A DNA stretch of 15,046 bases, taken from contig CAJUIP010000059.1 of the NCBI GenBank assembly GCA_910586315.1, forward strand, positions 1-15,046, in the 5' to 3' direction. Source of the DNA: an uncultured Lachnospiraceae bacterium. GTDB lineage: Bacteria; Bacillota; Clostridia; Lachnospirales; Lachnospiraceae. Position numbers and translations under genes: made by a program. Every line of letters begins with the position of its first letter. Position 1 is the stretch's first letter. This document shows positions 1 to 7,074 of this stretch, in pieces. Below the pieces are notes generated by a model, which did not search any database, had not been told where the DNA came from, and worked only from the letters and a program-made list of their open reading frames with translations.

Positions 1-2
1 CT

Positions 3-44
3 GGTCATTTTGCGGGCTGTGACGAAAAGCGTACCCTTTCATAA
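3..44 (+). CDS. Possible 3' end of an upstream gene (partial)
   Basis: The frame starting at base 3 stays open until TAA at 42-44 and is followed at once by a ribosome-binding-like AAGGAATGGAGG (46-57). That spacing is what one expects at the end of an upstream gene in the immunity array. Only 13 residues are visible (GHFAGCDEKRTLS), so no family can be named. The frame starting at base 1 is also open, to TAA 82-84, so the frame choice is uncertain. Confidence 0.25.
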   Translation, partial: GHFAGCDEKRTLS

Positions 45-98
45 TAAGGAATGGAGGTTATGTCAAAACGCACTCAGAATTTAAGCAAGGAGGAACCT

Positions 99-330
99 AT
101 GAAATACACGCTTGATACAGATTTTTCATCACTGAGCGGGCCAAAAGCAGCCAACTGGATCATGGGCTTTCAGGATATGGCTGAGGATGATGTACACCGA
201 AGGGATCGGTGTGCAGGAGAATATTGAAAAAGGCGTGGAGTGTCTGAAAGCGGCGGAAAATTATGGACCGGCAATCGAGGCACTGAAACATTACAAGAAA
301 AGCCTGTTTGGAGTTTGGCGTAGAAAATAA
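99..330 (+). pseudogene. Sel1-repeat protein, frameshifted/deleted remnant
   Basis: AAGGAGG (87-93) precedes ATG 99, which opens a frame reading MKYTLDTDFSSLSG and ending at TGA 225-227. An in-frame ATG at 60 is an alternative start. From about base 181 a different frame encodes a good Sel1-like repeat (MMYTEGIGVQENIEKG, then ECLKAAENYGPAIEA) and ends at TAA 328-330, just before the ribosome site of the next gene. The N-terminal segment and the single Sel1 unit fit one gene that has suffered a frame change and probably an internal deletion, since Sel1 proteins normally carry several 36-residue units. Sel1 repeats are protein-interaction solenoids and Sel1 genes occur among immunity genes of polymorphic toxin loci. 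The one-gene reading is inference. Confidence 0.6.
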
Positions 331-341
331 AGGAGGCTTTT

Positions 342-1025
342 ATGACAACGGCAAACAAGTATCTGAATATACTGAAAGAACGTGAACCGCAATTATGGAA
401 AGAGCCATTAAAAGAATCTGGCTTTACAGAGAAAGATTTATCAGATATTGAAAAAGGGCTTGGATATAAGCTGCCAGCGCCTTACCGTGAATTTTTGTTA
501 AGCTATAAAATGCCAAGTGACATTGCTGTACTTGTTTCCTTTTGCGGAGATTCCTTTGCGTGTTCATGGAGTAAAACCTTTTCACGGGAGAAAAATGGCT
601 ATGTTCCCCGGCCCGAATTTGACATTGACCCAACGGTTGAGTTCGAGTGGCATAATATTCAGGGAAACAGCGGAACAGAATTTTTGAAGAACCTCCAGCA
701 AGAACAGAAAACACAGGATGATTGCCCTTGCTTTTTGGAGGCAGGATTTATCGGGCTTGGAAAGGTTTACGGATATCTGGTGTATCTGGATCTGGTAAAC
801 GGCGGCGTTGTCACGATACATGAAGAGGGCGTATATGACATGATGGGCGCCGGGGTAAAATGGAACAGCAAATCGGAAGTAAGGAAGTATATGGAAACAC
901 GGGAACTTTATATCTGTAAGGACTTTCATGATTTTCTCCGTTTTGCCTGTACTGGTGACTTTCTTGACGAGGATGAAGCAAGATTCCCCACACAGGAGGA
1001 ATTAGAGCAGGATTATTCCTGTTAA
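342..1025 (+). CDS. SMI1/KNR4 (SUKH) family protein, probable toxin immunity protein
   Basis: This is an intact 227-aa soluble protein with AAGGAGG (330-336) five bases before ATG 342. The N-terminal SMI1/KNR4 signature is visible at about residues 26-60: FTEKDLSDIEKGLGYKLPAP followed by YREFLLSYK, the usual 'E..LG..LP..y..fL' pattern. Further conserved-looking segments are FEAGFIGLGKVYG-like (about 135-150, here LEAGFIGLGK) and YLVYLDLVNGGVV. The C-terminus FHDFLRFACTGDFL matches the closing helix usual in the family. No signal peptide or membrane segment is seen. Bacterial SUKH proteins mostly neutralise nuclease and other toxins delivered by contact-dependent or type VII systems by binding the toxin domain. 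Its neighbours (Sel1 remnant before, unknown gene and decayed SUKH gene after, all on the + strand) fit an immunity array. The cognate toxin is not in the window. Confidence 0.75.
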   Translation: MTTANKYLNILKEREPQLWKEPLKESGFTEKDLSDIEKGLGYKLPAPYREFLLSYKMPSDIAVLVSFCGDSFACSWSKTFSREKNGYVPRPEFDIDPTVEFEWHNIQGNSGTEFLKNLQQEQKTQDDCPCFLEAGFIGLGKVYGYLVYLDLVNGGVVTIHEEGVYDMMGAGVKWNSKSEVRKYMETRELYICKDFHDFLRFACTGDFLDEDEARFPTQEELEQDYSC

Positions 1026-1125
1026 CAGATTGGAGAACTTCGGCATGCCGCTGATCATTCAAAACTGGTTCCAGAATTTTCAATCAGAGAATTGTTCGGA
1101 AAGAATCTTCCAGAGGAGTTAGGAC

Positions 1126-1824
1126 ATGGATTATGAGCAGTTTATCACAGAGATACAGAAATATTGGGATCTGCGTAAAAAGGGACTGAAAAAGCAGGCA
1201 AACAGCTTTCTGTTCTCATTTACAAAATCTTTTAAAGAAAATGTGCCGGATGCGGATGCAGACGCTATTTTGTTTCGGTTTTGCAGGGAATACCTGGATG
1301 AGATGAAATTTCCGGGGGATGCCCTGCCCAGACGCCATCTGCCATTTCAATTAACAAAGCTGCTTGACGATTATTTAAGCCGTGAATGTGAGAAAAATCA
1401 GATGCCGCAGATGCGGTGGGCGTACCAGATTTTTGGAAACATTTACAACCCCCATGCTCCAAAGCTGGAACATGATTTTTATCCCATTCTGGAACGTGCA
1501 TACATGCATGAAAAATGTGATCCGCAGACGGTTCAGCTCTATTTCAGAGAGCAGCTTGATTCCTTATGGTGGGGGCAGCATCATTTTCCGGAGAGCATTC
1601 GCATTACAAAAGAGGAATTTAAAAATATTGTAGGTGTAGCAAAGAAAATCCTTTCAGAAAAAACAGTAGATCCGCAGCTTGTGGAAGAGTTTGAGTATTA
1701 CATGAAATTGTATCAAATCTATTTTGAATGGCAGAACAATAACAGGAACGGCGATTTTTACGAGTTGTGCAGGAAGGAAGGACTGGCGTTTGAAGGAGTC
1801 CCGGTGATTTATTATAAAGAATAG
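1126..1824 (+). CDS. Hypothetical protein, 232 aa, in immunity-type array
   Basis: I do not recognise this family. The protein is intact, soluble and rich in aromatic and charged residues (LWWGQHHFPES near 148, FEYYMKLYQIYFEW near 190-202), and appears mostly helical, with no signal peptide, membrane segment or Cys-pair metal site. GAGGAG (1113-1118) lies seven bases before ATG 1126. The stop TAG (1822-1824) is 12 bases from the next ATG, so it is probably cotranscribed with the SMI1/KNR4-type gene that follows. The 100 bases before it are open in two frames (for example HSKLVPEFSIREL) and may be a scrap of another decayed gene. Its place between two SUKH genes suggests, but does not prove, an immunity role. 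Confidence 0.6.
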   Translation: MDYEQFITEIQKYWDLRKKGLKKQANSFLFSFTKSFKENVPDADADAILFRFCREYLDEMKFPGDALPRRHLPFQLTKLLDDYLSRECEKNQMPQMRWAYQIFGNIYNPHAPKLEHDFYPILERAYMHEKCDPQTVQLYFREQLDSLWWGQHHFPESIRITKEEFKNIVGVAKKILSEKTVDPQLVEEFEYYMKLYQIYFEWQNNNRNGDFYELCRKEGLAFEGVPVIYYKE

Positions 1825-1836
1825 GAAGGCGGCGCT

Positions 1837-2695
1837 ATGATATCTGAAGAACTGAAAAAAATCAAATCTTTTGGCAGCAGTATGGAAAGCTCCGTGACAC
1901 CGGAGGACATTGCAGACAAGGAAAAAGAACTGGGGGTTATGCTACCCCAGGCTCTGCAGGAATTATATCTGACCTTTCATCCGGATGATCCTGCTTTTAC
2001 GGAAAAGGGAAATCTGATTCCACTTGAGGAATTAAAAATTTACAAACGTGTCTATTGGACGGATACCATAATTACTATCCTGCCTTTTTGTCGGCATGAA
2101 AGATACGGCTATGGATTTGAAGTAAGTCGGTATCACAAAAGCAAGGATACCAGCAGACCTTAGTGCAGCCCAGCGTGGCGGCCGTCAACAAGGATAAGGC
2201 GGAAAGTTATTGGAAAAAAATGCGGGAGCCACTTCCGAATTACAGTTTCTTTGCAAATTTGCCGGGATTGAGGGAATTGGAAGAGTTTTACCGCTATCTG
2301 CCAGGTAGATTTTATCACAGTTATAACGTGGTTCGTCCTCTTTCCGTATTTTGAACCATTGATGTTGTCTGAAGGAGGGAAGTTGAGTCCATACCTGTCT
2401 TCCATTGCAGGTATTACGGATCAGATTGCCGCAGGTAATACCCGAAGGCTTTACTAGGCCATGGATGGGCAGGCAGTTGGATTGTATGACAGGGAAGAAT
2501 GTACATTCTGGTTTGTGACAAAAGATGAAACGGTGCAGGAACGATTGGAAACATTTATTGATATTATCATCAGATAAAAAGTTCACTTTGAAACAAGCAG
2601 CAAGAGATATAGGTGTTTTATGGATATACCCCAAAAAGGGAGCTACGATTGGACTAAGGGAAATGAATTATCAATTTATGGAAATCCGTCAATAG
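1837..2695 (+). pseudogene. Decayed SMI1/KNR4 family gene (multiple frameshifts and a nonsense codon)
   Basis: AGGAAGG (1823-1829) and ATG 1837 open a clear SMI1/KNR4 N-terminus (DIADKEKELGVMLPQALQEL at residues 25-44) that stops at TAG 2161-2163. Protein-like sequence then continues in other frames. Frame 3 (about 2142-2340) reads QTLVQPSVAAVNKDKAESYW and later LPGLRELEEFYRYLPG. Frame 1 (about 2344-2577) reads PYFEPLMLSEGGKLSPYL, has a TAG at 2455-2457, and continues YDREECTFWFVTKDETVQER. Frame 2 (about 2555-2695) reads SSDKKFTLKQAARDIGVLW and ends at TAG 2693-2695. At least three frame changes and one stop would be needed to restore a product of about 285 residues. The gene is followed by a strong terminator at 2786. 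It could instead be two fused remnants, and sequencing error cannot be excluded, although the neighbouring genes are intact. Confidence 0.7.
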
Positions 2696-2785
2696 TTTTG
2701 ATATGCAAATGGAGAGTATTATGATAAACGGACATGAGAATGTACGAAAGCGTACAGTGAAAAGGGTTAGCAGATGCCGCACAAT

Positions 2786-2835
2786 AAAAGGTGTATCGTG
2801 ATGAAGCGAGAGCTTCTAAGCGATACACCTTTTTT
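2786..2835 (+). terminator. Strong bidirectional intrinsic terminator
   Basis: The perfect 13-bp stem AAAAGGTGTATCG (2786-2798) / CGATACACCTTTT (2821-2833) is followed by Ts through 2835. The loop folds again as GAAGC-GAGA-GCTTC, a GNRA-capped inner hairpin. The A-run before and T-run after the stem let it work in both directions. It ends the immunity array on the + strand and would end the small minus-strand transcript starting near 2953. Confidence 0.9.
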
Positions 2836-2864
2836 AATGTCGAATTTAGAGTGATTGTTGGTTT

Positions 2865-2921
2865 TTAACAGGTTTCTTGTCGGAGTTTTCCTGATTCAAG
2901 TTCCTTGATAAATTCATCCAT
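2865..2921 (-). CDS. Possible 18-aa small protein MDEFIKELESGKLRQETC
   Basis: A minus-strand ATG (2921-2919) opens 18 codons to TAA (2867-2865). AGGAG (2934-2930) lies eight bases upstream, a perfect -10 TATAAT lies at 2965-2960, and the two-way terminator at 2833-2786 closes the unit. Promoter, ribosome site, short frame and terminator therefore line up within about 180 bases. The peptide is acidic/amphipathic with a C-terminal Cys. It could be a real small protein, a leader, or the surviving N-terminus of a larger lost gene ('MDEFIKELESGK' reads like an ordinary protein start). The -35 region is weak. I do not recognise a family. Confidence 0.35.
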   Translation of the reverse strand: MDEFIKELESGKLRQETC

Positions 2922-2959
2922 GGTATCAACTCCTGAAAAACGCTTTAAAATCCATGCTT

Positions 2960-2990
2960 ATTATACCATGTTTTCCCATTTGAAAGAAGC
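2960..2990 (-). promoter_or_regulatory. Putative promoter of the 18-aa small ORF
   Basis: A perfect TATAAT on the minus strand is at 2965-2960. With a 17-base spacer the -35 would be TTCTTT, a poor match to TTGACA. The predicted RNA start is near 2953, giving a leader of about 30 bases that includes AGGAG. Confidence 0.4.
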
Positions 2991-3114
2991 TGTATTTCAA
3001 CTAACTTTGGAAAGATTCAAAAAGTCCTTGACGATTTGTCTCTGGAGTAGCAAATTGATATTCCCTATGACTTTGTAGGAATGCTCTCCGTGTCTTTACA
3101 GAATGATTTGCAAA

Positions 3115-3150
3115 ACGGAAAAACGGCATAGACCACAAGCCACGCCGTTT
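3115..3150 (-). terminator. Probable original terminator of the S-layer-type gene
   Basis: Read on the minus strand, AAACGGC (3150-3144) pairs with GCCGTTT (3127-3121) across a 16-base loop, and the stem runs into a T-rich tail (TTTTTCCGTTTT). There is no U-tract in the + direction. It lies only about 40 bases beyond the CTAG at 3189-3192; removal of the two palindromic elements (3189-3458) would put it directly after the stop codon of the 1168-aa gene. Confidence 0.5.
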
Positions 3151-3188
3151 CCCGAAAACATTTTTAATACTATTTTGTGAGTGCCGCC

Positions 3189-3301
3189 CTAGTGTGCTGA
3201 CTTATTTATATTTAGCTAAATATATATTTGCATAAATCTGTTTACAGTATATATTATTGGCATTATATATTAGACTAAATATAAATAGGTTGCTACACTA
3301 G
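3189..3301. mobile_element. MITE-like palindromic element A (AT-rich, CTAG-bounded)
   Basis: This 113-bp element is bounded by CTAG at 3189-3192 and 3298-3301. Its terminal arms (27 bp, starting CTAGTGTGCTGAC and ending GGTTGCTACACTAG) are imperfect inverted repeats. They agree at the outer 7 bases and in the inner TATTTATATTTAG, and differ in between. Complementarity extends inward through AT-rich sequence. There is no coding capacity. The right CTAG is shared with element B, so the two are joined end to end. The class (MITE versus other repeat) is inferred from structure only. Confidence 0.55.
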
Positions 3302-3462
3302 TGTACTGGCTCGATTACTTTCAGCCAAATGACGCAGAATGAATTTTCAGTCTGCAAGGCGGAGGAAGGAGGCGATGCGGTGGCATCGTTGACTGACAAC
3401 AACGCAGCAGATGGAAATTCAGGCAAGTTATTTGGCGAAATGTAATCGAGTCAGTACACTAG
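3298..3462. mobile_element. MITE-like palindromic element B, long hairpin overlapping a stop codon
   Basis: This 165-bp element is bounded by CTAG (3298-3301 and 3459-3462). The terminal 21 bp (starting CTAGTGTACTGGCTC; other end GAGTCAGTACACTAG) match in 20 of 21 positions as inverted repeats. The inner arms also pair (CAGCCAAATGACG / TTATTTGGCGAA, AATGAATTTTC / GGAAATTCAGG). The centre is GCGATGC-GGTG-GCATCG, so nearly the whole element can fold into one hairpin. No reading frame inside is plausible. Its right CTAG contains the TAG stop (3461-3459, minus strand) of the 1168-aa cell-wall protein gene. It therefore forms a large RNA hairpin directly after that stop. Confidence 0.7.
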
Positions 3463-6400
3463 AGCGCGCATTTTTTTACAAACTCCATAATTACCCAGGC
3501 AGCCTGCGAACGGTTGACCGGGCTTTGGGGATCTGGAATTTCTTTGCCGAAGATGCCTGCAAAACCGTTTCTCACGGCCCAGTCCATCGCTTTCTGTTCC
3601 TCGTTCATCTGGCCGGAATATTCAGAATCGGATAATTTATCTGTTGCCACAGGGGAGCCATGATACTTCCAGATCATGGTCATCAACTGTCCGCAGGTAA
3701 TATTGTTATCCGGTCCGGAACCGTCCCAGATGCCGCGTGCGGCAGACCATGCTGCTGCCTTTTCATACCATGTCACGCCGCCGTGGGTCTGCACCCCGTC
3801 CAAGCGGGCCAGAGCCGTGACCAGCATGGCACGGGTCATTGGGCTGCCGGGAGAAAACTCAGTTTCTGATGTGGTTTGGAACAATTCCCTGGCAGAAACA
3901 AAGGACACGGCATCCTCAAACCAAGCCCCTGCCGGAACATCGGAAAAGCTTTTGCCGTTATTCACGATTTTTATTGCCGCCCCATTGGGCAGAGATACCA
4001 CAATCCGGTTTCCTTCCGGTGTGGAATTTGGGATTACGGTGGTCGAACCATCTCCATTGACAATAACCGCCACGGTACCCGGGGCAGGCAAAACAACGGG
4101 AATTGCCACTTTTACCGACTGCTCATTTTGCGCGTAAATCGTAATCATCGGTGCTGTTGATATGTCTTTGGCGGCCTCAACAGCTGAAACAGGAAGATCA
4201 ATGGTTTCTCCCTTCTGGCTGGCAGCGGTAATTTCTGAGCCGGATAACCGGACCTCCATATGTTTCCTGCCGCTGCTGTCCACAGTAATGGTAAGGACAG
4301 TCCCGTTCCTCTGTGCCTTGGTAATGACATAAGAACCGTCTGCTCTCCTCCTGAATGTATTAGAAGTGATATCGCTGCCGGCTCCGGTATTTCTTTCGTA
4401 TGAACTGGATTCGTCAAAACTGCCGGAGGAGCTGCCGGAAGAATTATTTCCGCCGTTTCCATTGCCAGAGCCAGAATTATTTCCACCGTTTCCGTTGTCA
4501 GAGCCAGAATTATTTCCGCCGTTTCCATTGCCAGAGCCAGAATTATTTCCACCGTTTTCATTGCCAGAGCCAGAATTATTTCCGCCGTTTTCATTGCCAG
4601 AGCCAGAATTATTTCCATCGTTTCCGTTGTCAGAGCCGGGATTATTTCCGCCGTTTCCGCTATCAGAGCCTGTATTGCCGCCGTCCCCACTACCGGAACC
4701 TGAATTATCTTCACCGTCTCCGCCATCAGAGTCCGGATTGTCCGGAGTCACTGATTCACCGCAAATATCGCACTTGCCGTCATTGTCCGAATCTACGTGA
4801 TTGGTGCAGGGCTCGTTCTCACCGGGCTGAAAATCGCCGGGATCGTCAGGGTCTTTGGCGAAAGGATCATCGAATTCGGCATTGAACGCTACGGTTGTGT
4901 TTGTGGACTGCAAAGAGTATTTTAAAGCGACGTTAGCCAGTCGGTTCCATTCTGCCTCACTTCCGCCAAAATATATAGTCCCTGAGTACAGGCTCGAAGT
5001 AAAGGGATGTTCCCCAATTTCCCTGACAGTTGCCGGAATATACAGTTCCGAAAGCGATTTACAGGATGCGAACATGCCTGCACTGATGCGGTCTGCCGTC
5101 CGAGGCAGCGTCACATCCGTCAGTTTCCAGCACTGTGAAAATAAATTGTCTCCCAGGGTCACATTGCTGCTGCCGGATTTGAATCTCATGCTGACCATCT
5201 CTTTGCAGCTCATGAACGCTCCCGCACCCACAGATGTAATGGTTGCCGGAAAATCAATATAAGCTAAAGACATACAGCCATAGAAAGCGCTGTCTCCGAT
5301 CGTTTCCACTCCCTCCAAAACAGTTGCGGAAGCCAGGTTTTCACACTCATAAAAAGCATGGTTTCCAATGGTTTTGACTGTGCCTGGAATTGTTACTTCC
5401 ACTAAGTCAGATTTATAGAATGCACTTTGTCCGATAGCTTTTACACTGTCAGGGATATACACGCTGAGAGCTTCGCTCTGATAAAAAGCATAATCCCCTA
5501 TGCTGGTAATCCCTTCTTCAATAACCACTGTGTGGAAGGAATACCCGCTCCACGGTGAGGGGGCATTGGCGGAGTAATCGGGGATGGCTCCGCTGCCGGA
5601 AAGGGTCAGCACCCCGGAACCCGTTAAGGACCAGAGAATGCTTCCGGCCGTTCCTTCCTGCATTACCTCATCAGCATCAGGGTCATCAGCCGGAACGTAT
5701 CCTTTGGGATAACGTGTAATAATAAAGTCTGCTTTCTCAACCGCTGCTGCGCTCAGAGAACGTCCCCAGTGGACAGAGCTGTTATAGTTGGCCTCAGCTA
5801 CTGTCACACCGCCCGTGCTCTTTCTGAGTACAATAACACTGTGGCTGTTATTGTTTATTCTGAGAATATCGCCTGCCTTTACATCCGCAAATGTAAAGCT
5901 GCCTTTTTCCATTACCCTTGCAGGCAGATTACCAAAAGCCTCATCGCTGAGGATAAATACAAAAGCCATACAGCCAACAGCGCTTTTTGCCCCATAAACA
6001 GCTCCGCCGTTCCAGGTGTAGGCATCGCCAAGTTCGCCTTTGCTTCCATAGGGTTCAAAATTCGTCCATTTCATACCCTCAGGATAATCTTCTTTTAGGG
6101 CAGTCATGGCATCATAGGCATCCTGATAAGTCGGAACATTTTCCAGTGCCGCTACGGAAATGCCTTCCATTGCATCGAAGCCGCAGTCGGTACATACACC
6201 ATAATCATCATAGGCATGCTCCCCATACCCCTCTTTTTCACTGTCTTCAGCAACAGGGCAGTCTTTTGCACCGCACTCGTGCCAGTGACAGGTTCCATCA
6301 TAATTCCAATCCGCCGACCAGCTGTGTTCGTGGGCAGCAGGTATGGGATTTATGGATGGTTTGAGGCCTGGAGTTTGGAGGACCGAAGAGGACTTATTTC

Positions 6401-6965
6401 CTGAAGTTTCAAGAAAATTGTTTCTGGGGATTTCCACTTCCGTATTTGTCTCTGCGGAAGTTTCTGATTCGTTTTCCGCATTTGCCTCTTTTGAAGCCTC
6501 CGTTTCGTTTTCGTCTCCTGCCTCTGCGGAAGCTTTCGTTTCACTTTTGGCTTCTGTTTCTCCAGAAGTCTCCGTCTCCGCCTCTTTTGAAGCCTCCGTT
6601 TCGTTTTCGTCTCCTGCCTCTGCGGAAGCTTTCGTTTCGCTTTTGGCTTCTGTTTCTCCAGAAGTCTCCGTCTTCGTCTCTTTTGAAATTTCCGTTTCGT
6701 CTTCCGCTGTTATCTCTTCTGAAGTCTCCGTTTGATTTTCCGCTTCTGTCTCTCTGAAAATTTCCGTCTCGTTTTCCCCGGCTGTCTCCTCTAAAGTTTC
6801 CGTCTCGGTTTCCAATTCAGCCTCTTCTTCGCTTTCTTCCATAACTATTATGGCCGGCTGGAAATCCTTTTCGATGGGTTCTGCCGCAGCTGCCATTCCC
6901 ATAGAAGAGAATAATACGGCGGAAACCACAGCCAATGCAAGCATCCTTTTCTGATTTCGTATCAA
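3459..6965 (-). CDS. Secreted BspA-like LRR protein with Cys-peptidase-like domain and S-layer homology (SLH) domains
   Basis: This is a 1168-aa cell-wall protein. AGGAGG (6980-6975) lies nine bases before a TTG start (6965-6963); the first ATG, residue 8, is too far from the ribosome site. Layout: signal peptide 1-28 (charged MIRNQKRM, hydrophobic ALAVVSAVLFSS, AAAAEP cleavage area); acidic Glu/Thr/Ser stalk about 35-190; metal-ribbon-like His/Cys segment 212-262 (HEHSW, HWHEC, CTDC); papain-like NlpC/CHAP-type domain about 265-425 with GC332, H375 and N393 as the likely triad; BspA-type LRR_5 repeats about 440-680; a DSDNDGKCDIC calcium/zinc-like knuckle at 725-735; Gly/Asn/Ser spacer 750-850; beta-rich region 860-1000; three SLH-like repeats about 1005-1168 for non-covalent wall attachment. 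It is probably an adhesin or wall-modifying protein. The TAG stop lies in the CTAG end of element B. Confidence 0.85.
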   Translation of the reverse strand: MIRNQKRMLALAVVSAVLFSSMGMAAAAEPIEKDFQPAIIVMEESEEEAELETETETLEETAGENETEIFRETEAENQTETSEEITAEDETEISKETKTETSGETEAKSETKASAEAGDENETEASKEAETETSGETEAKSETKASAEAGDENETEASKEANAENESETSAETNTEVEIPRNNFLETSGNKSSSVLQTPGLKPSINPIPAAHEHSWSADWNYDGTCHWHECGAKDCPVAEDSEKEGYGEHAYDDYGVCTDCGFDAMEGISVAALENVPTYQDAYDAMTALKEDYPEGMKWTNFEPYGSKGELGDAYTWNGGAVYGAKSAVGCMAFVFILSDEAFGNLPARVMEKGSFTFADVKAGDILRINNNSHSVIVLRKSTGGVTVAEANYNSSVHWGRSLSAAAVEKADFIITRYPKGYVPADDPDADEVMQEGTAGSILWSLTGSGVLTLSGSGAIPDYSANAPSPWSGYSFHTVVIEEGITSIGDYAFYQSEALSVYIPDSVKAIGQSAFYKSDLVEVTIPGTVKTIGNHAFYECENLASATVLEGVETIGDSAFYGCMSLAYIDFPATITSVGAGAFMSCKEMVSMRFKSGSSNVTLGDNLFSQCWKLTDVTLPRTADRISAGMFASCKSLSELYIPATVREIGEHPFTSSLYSGTIYFGGSEAEWNRLANVALKYSLQSTNTTVAFNAEFDDPFAKDPDDPGDFQPGENEPCTNHVDSDNDGKCDICGESVTPDNPDSDGGDGEDNSGSGSGDGGNTGSDSGNGGNNPGSDNGNDGNNSGSGNENGGNNSGSGNENGGNNSGSGNGNGGNNSGSDNGNGGNNSGSGNGNGGNNSSGSSSGSFDESSSYERNTGAGSDITSNTFRRRADGSYVITKAQRNGTVLTITVDSSGRKHMEVRLSGSEITAASQKGETIDLPVSAVEAAKDISTAPMITIYAQNEQSVKVAIPVVLPAPGTVAVIVNGDGSTTVIPNSTPEGNRIVVSLPNGAAIKIVNNGKSFSDVPAGAWFEDAVSFVSARELFQTTSETEFSPGSPMTRAMLVTALARLDGVQTHGGVTWYEKAAAWSAARGIWDGSGPDNNITCGQLMTMIWKYHGSPVATDKLSDSEYSGQMNEEQKAMDWAVRNGFAGIFGKEIPDPQSPVNRSQAAWVIMEFVKKCAL
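4437..4703 (-). repeat. 33-bp minisatellite encoding Gly/Asn/Ser linker
   Basis: There are about eight in-frame units of 33 bp, each encoding 11 residues of the type GSGNENGGNNS or GSDNGNGGNNS, covering roughly residues 755-843 of the cell-wall protein. Units differ by a few bases and become more diverged toward the N-terminal side. It forms a flexible spacer between the LRR/knuckle part and the wall-anchoring part. Copy number is likely to vary between strains by slippage. Confidence 0.9.
6485..6676 (-). repeat. 96-bp tandem duplication in acidic stalk
   Basis: Two adjacent 96-bp copies (6485-6580 and 6581-6676) are nearly identical. They encode two 32-residue blocks, about residues 94-125 and 126-157, of the cell-wall protein, both containing TETSGETEAKSETKASAEAG. 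The near-identity suggests a recent duplication that lengthens the stalk. Confidence 0.9.
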
Positions 6966-7035
6966 ATTGCTTAACCTCCTTTTCCTGTGCGTTTTCCTCC
7001 CCCGATTACAGGACTATCCGGATTACGCTTCCGCC

Positions 7036-7063
7036 AGCACTGTCCTGTGAAGGAAACAGTGCT
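7036..7063. promoter_or_regulatory. Hairpin in the leader of the cell-wall protein gene
   Basis: AGCACTGT (7036-7043) and ACAGTGCT (7056-7063) form a perfect 8-bp stem with a possible CC/GG extension inside the loop. Read on the minus strand it lies just downstream of the predicted RNA start (near 7068), at the 5' end of the leader of about 100 bases. It could stabilise the mRNA or serve as an operator; which one is unknown. Confidence 0.45.
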
Positions 7064-7074
7064 TTGGAACTTAC

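Noticed and set aside
2721..2801. 26-codon plus-strand frame starting MINGHENVRKRT after GGAGAG.
   Set aside because: It ends within the terminator stem, contains the small hairpin TGTACG-AAAG-CGTACA and has no independent support; it is likely chance.
4437..4703. Regular 33-bp repeats suggesting a CRISPR array.
   Set aside because: The repeats are directly adjacent without unique spacers and stay in frame within a protein; no cas genes are seen.
4145..4885. Long overlapping frames on both strands (193 aa minus at 4145-4726; 144 and 161 aa plus) with periodic sequence.
   Set aside because: They are other-frame readings of the 33-bp repeat of the 1168-aa gene, which has a ribosome site, signal peptide and coherent domains.
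6343..6757. Plus-strand frames of 130 and 103 aa rich in Ser/Val/Phe or Leu/Pro/Arg.
   Set aside because: Antisense shadows of the Glu/Thr repeat stalk; no ribosome site and no domain.
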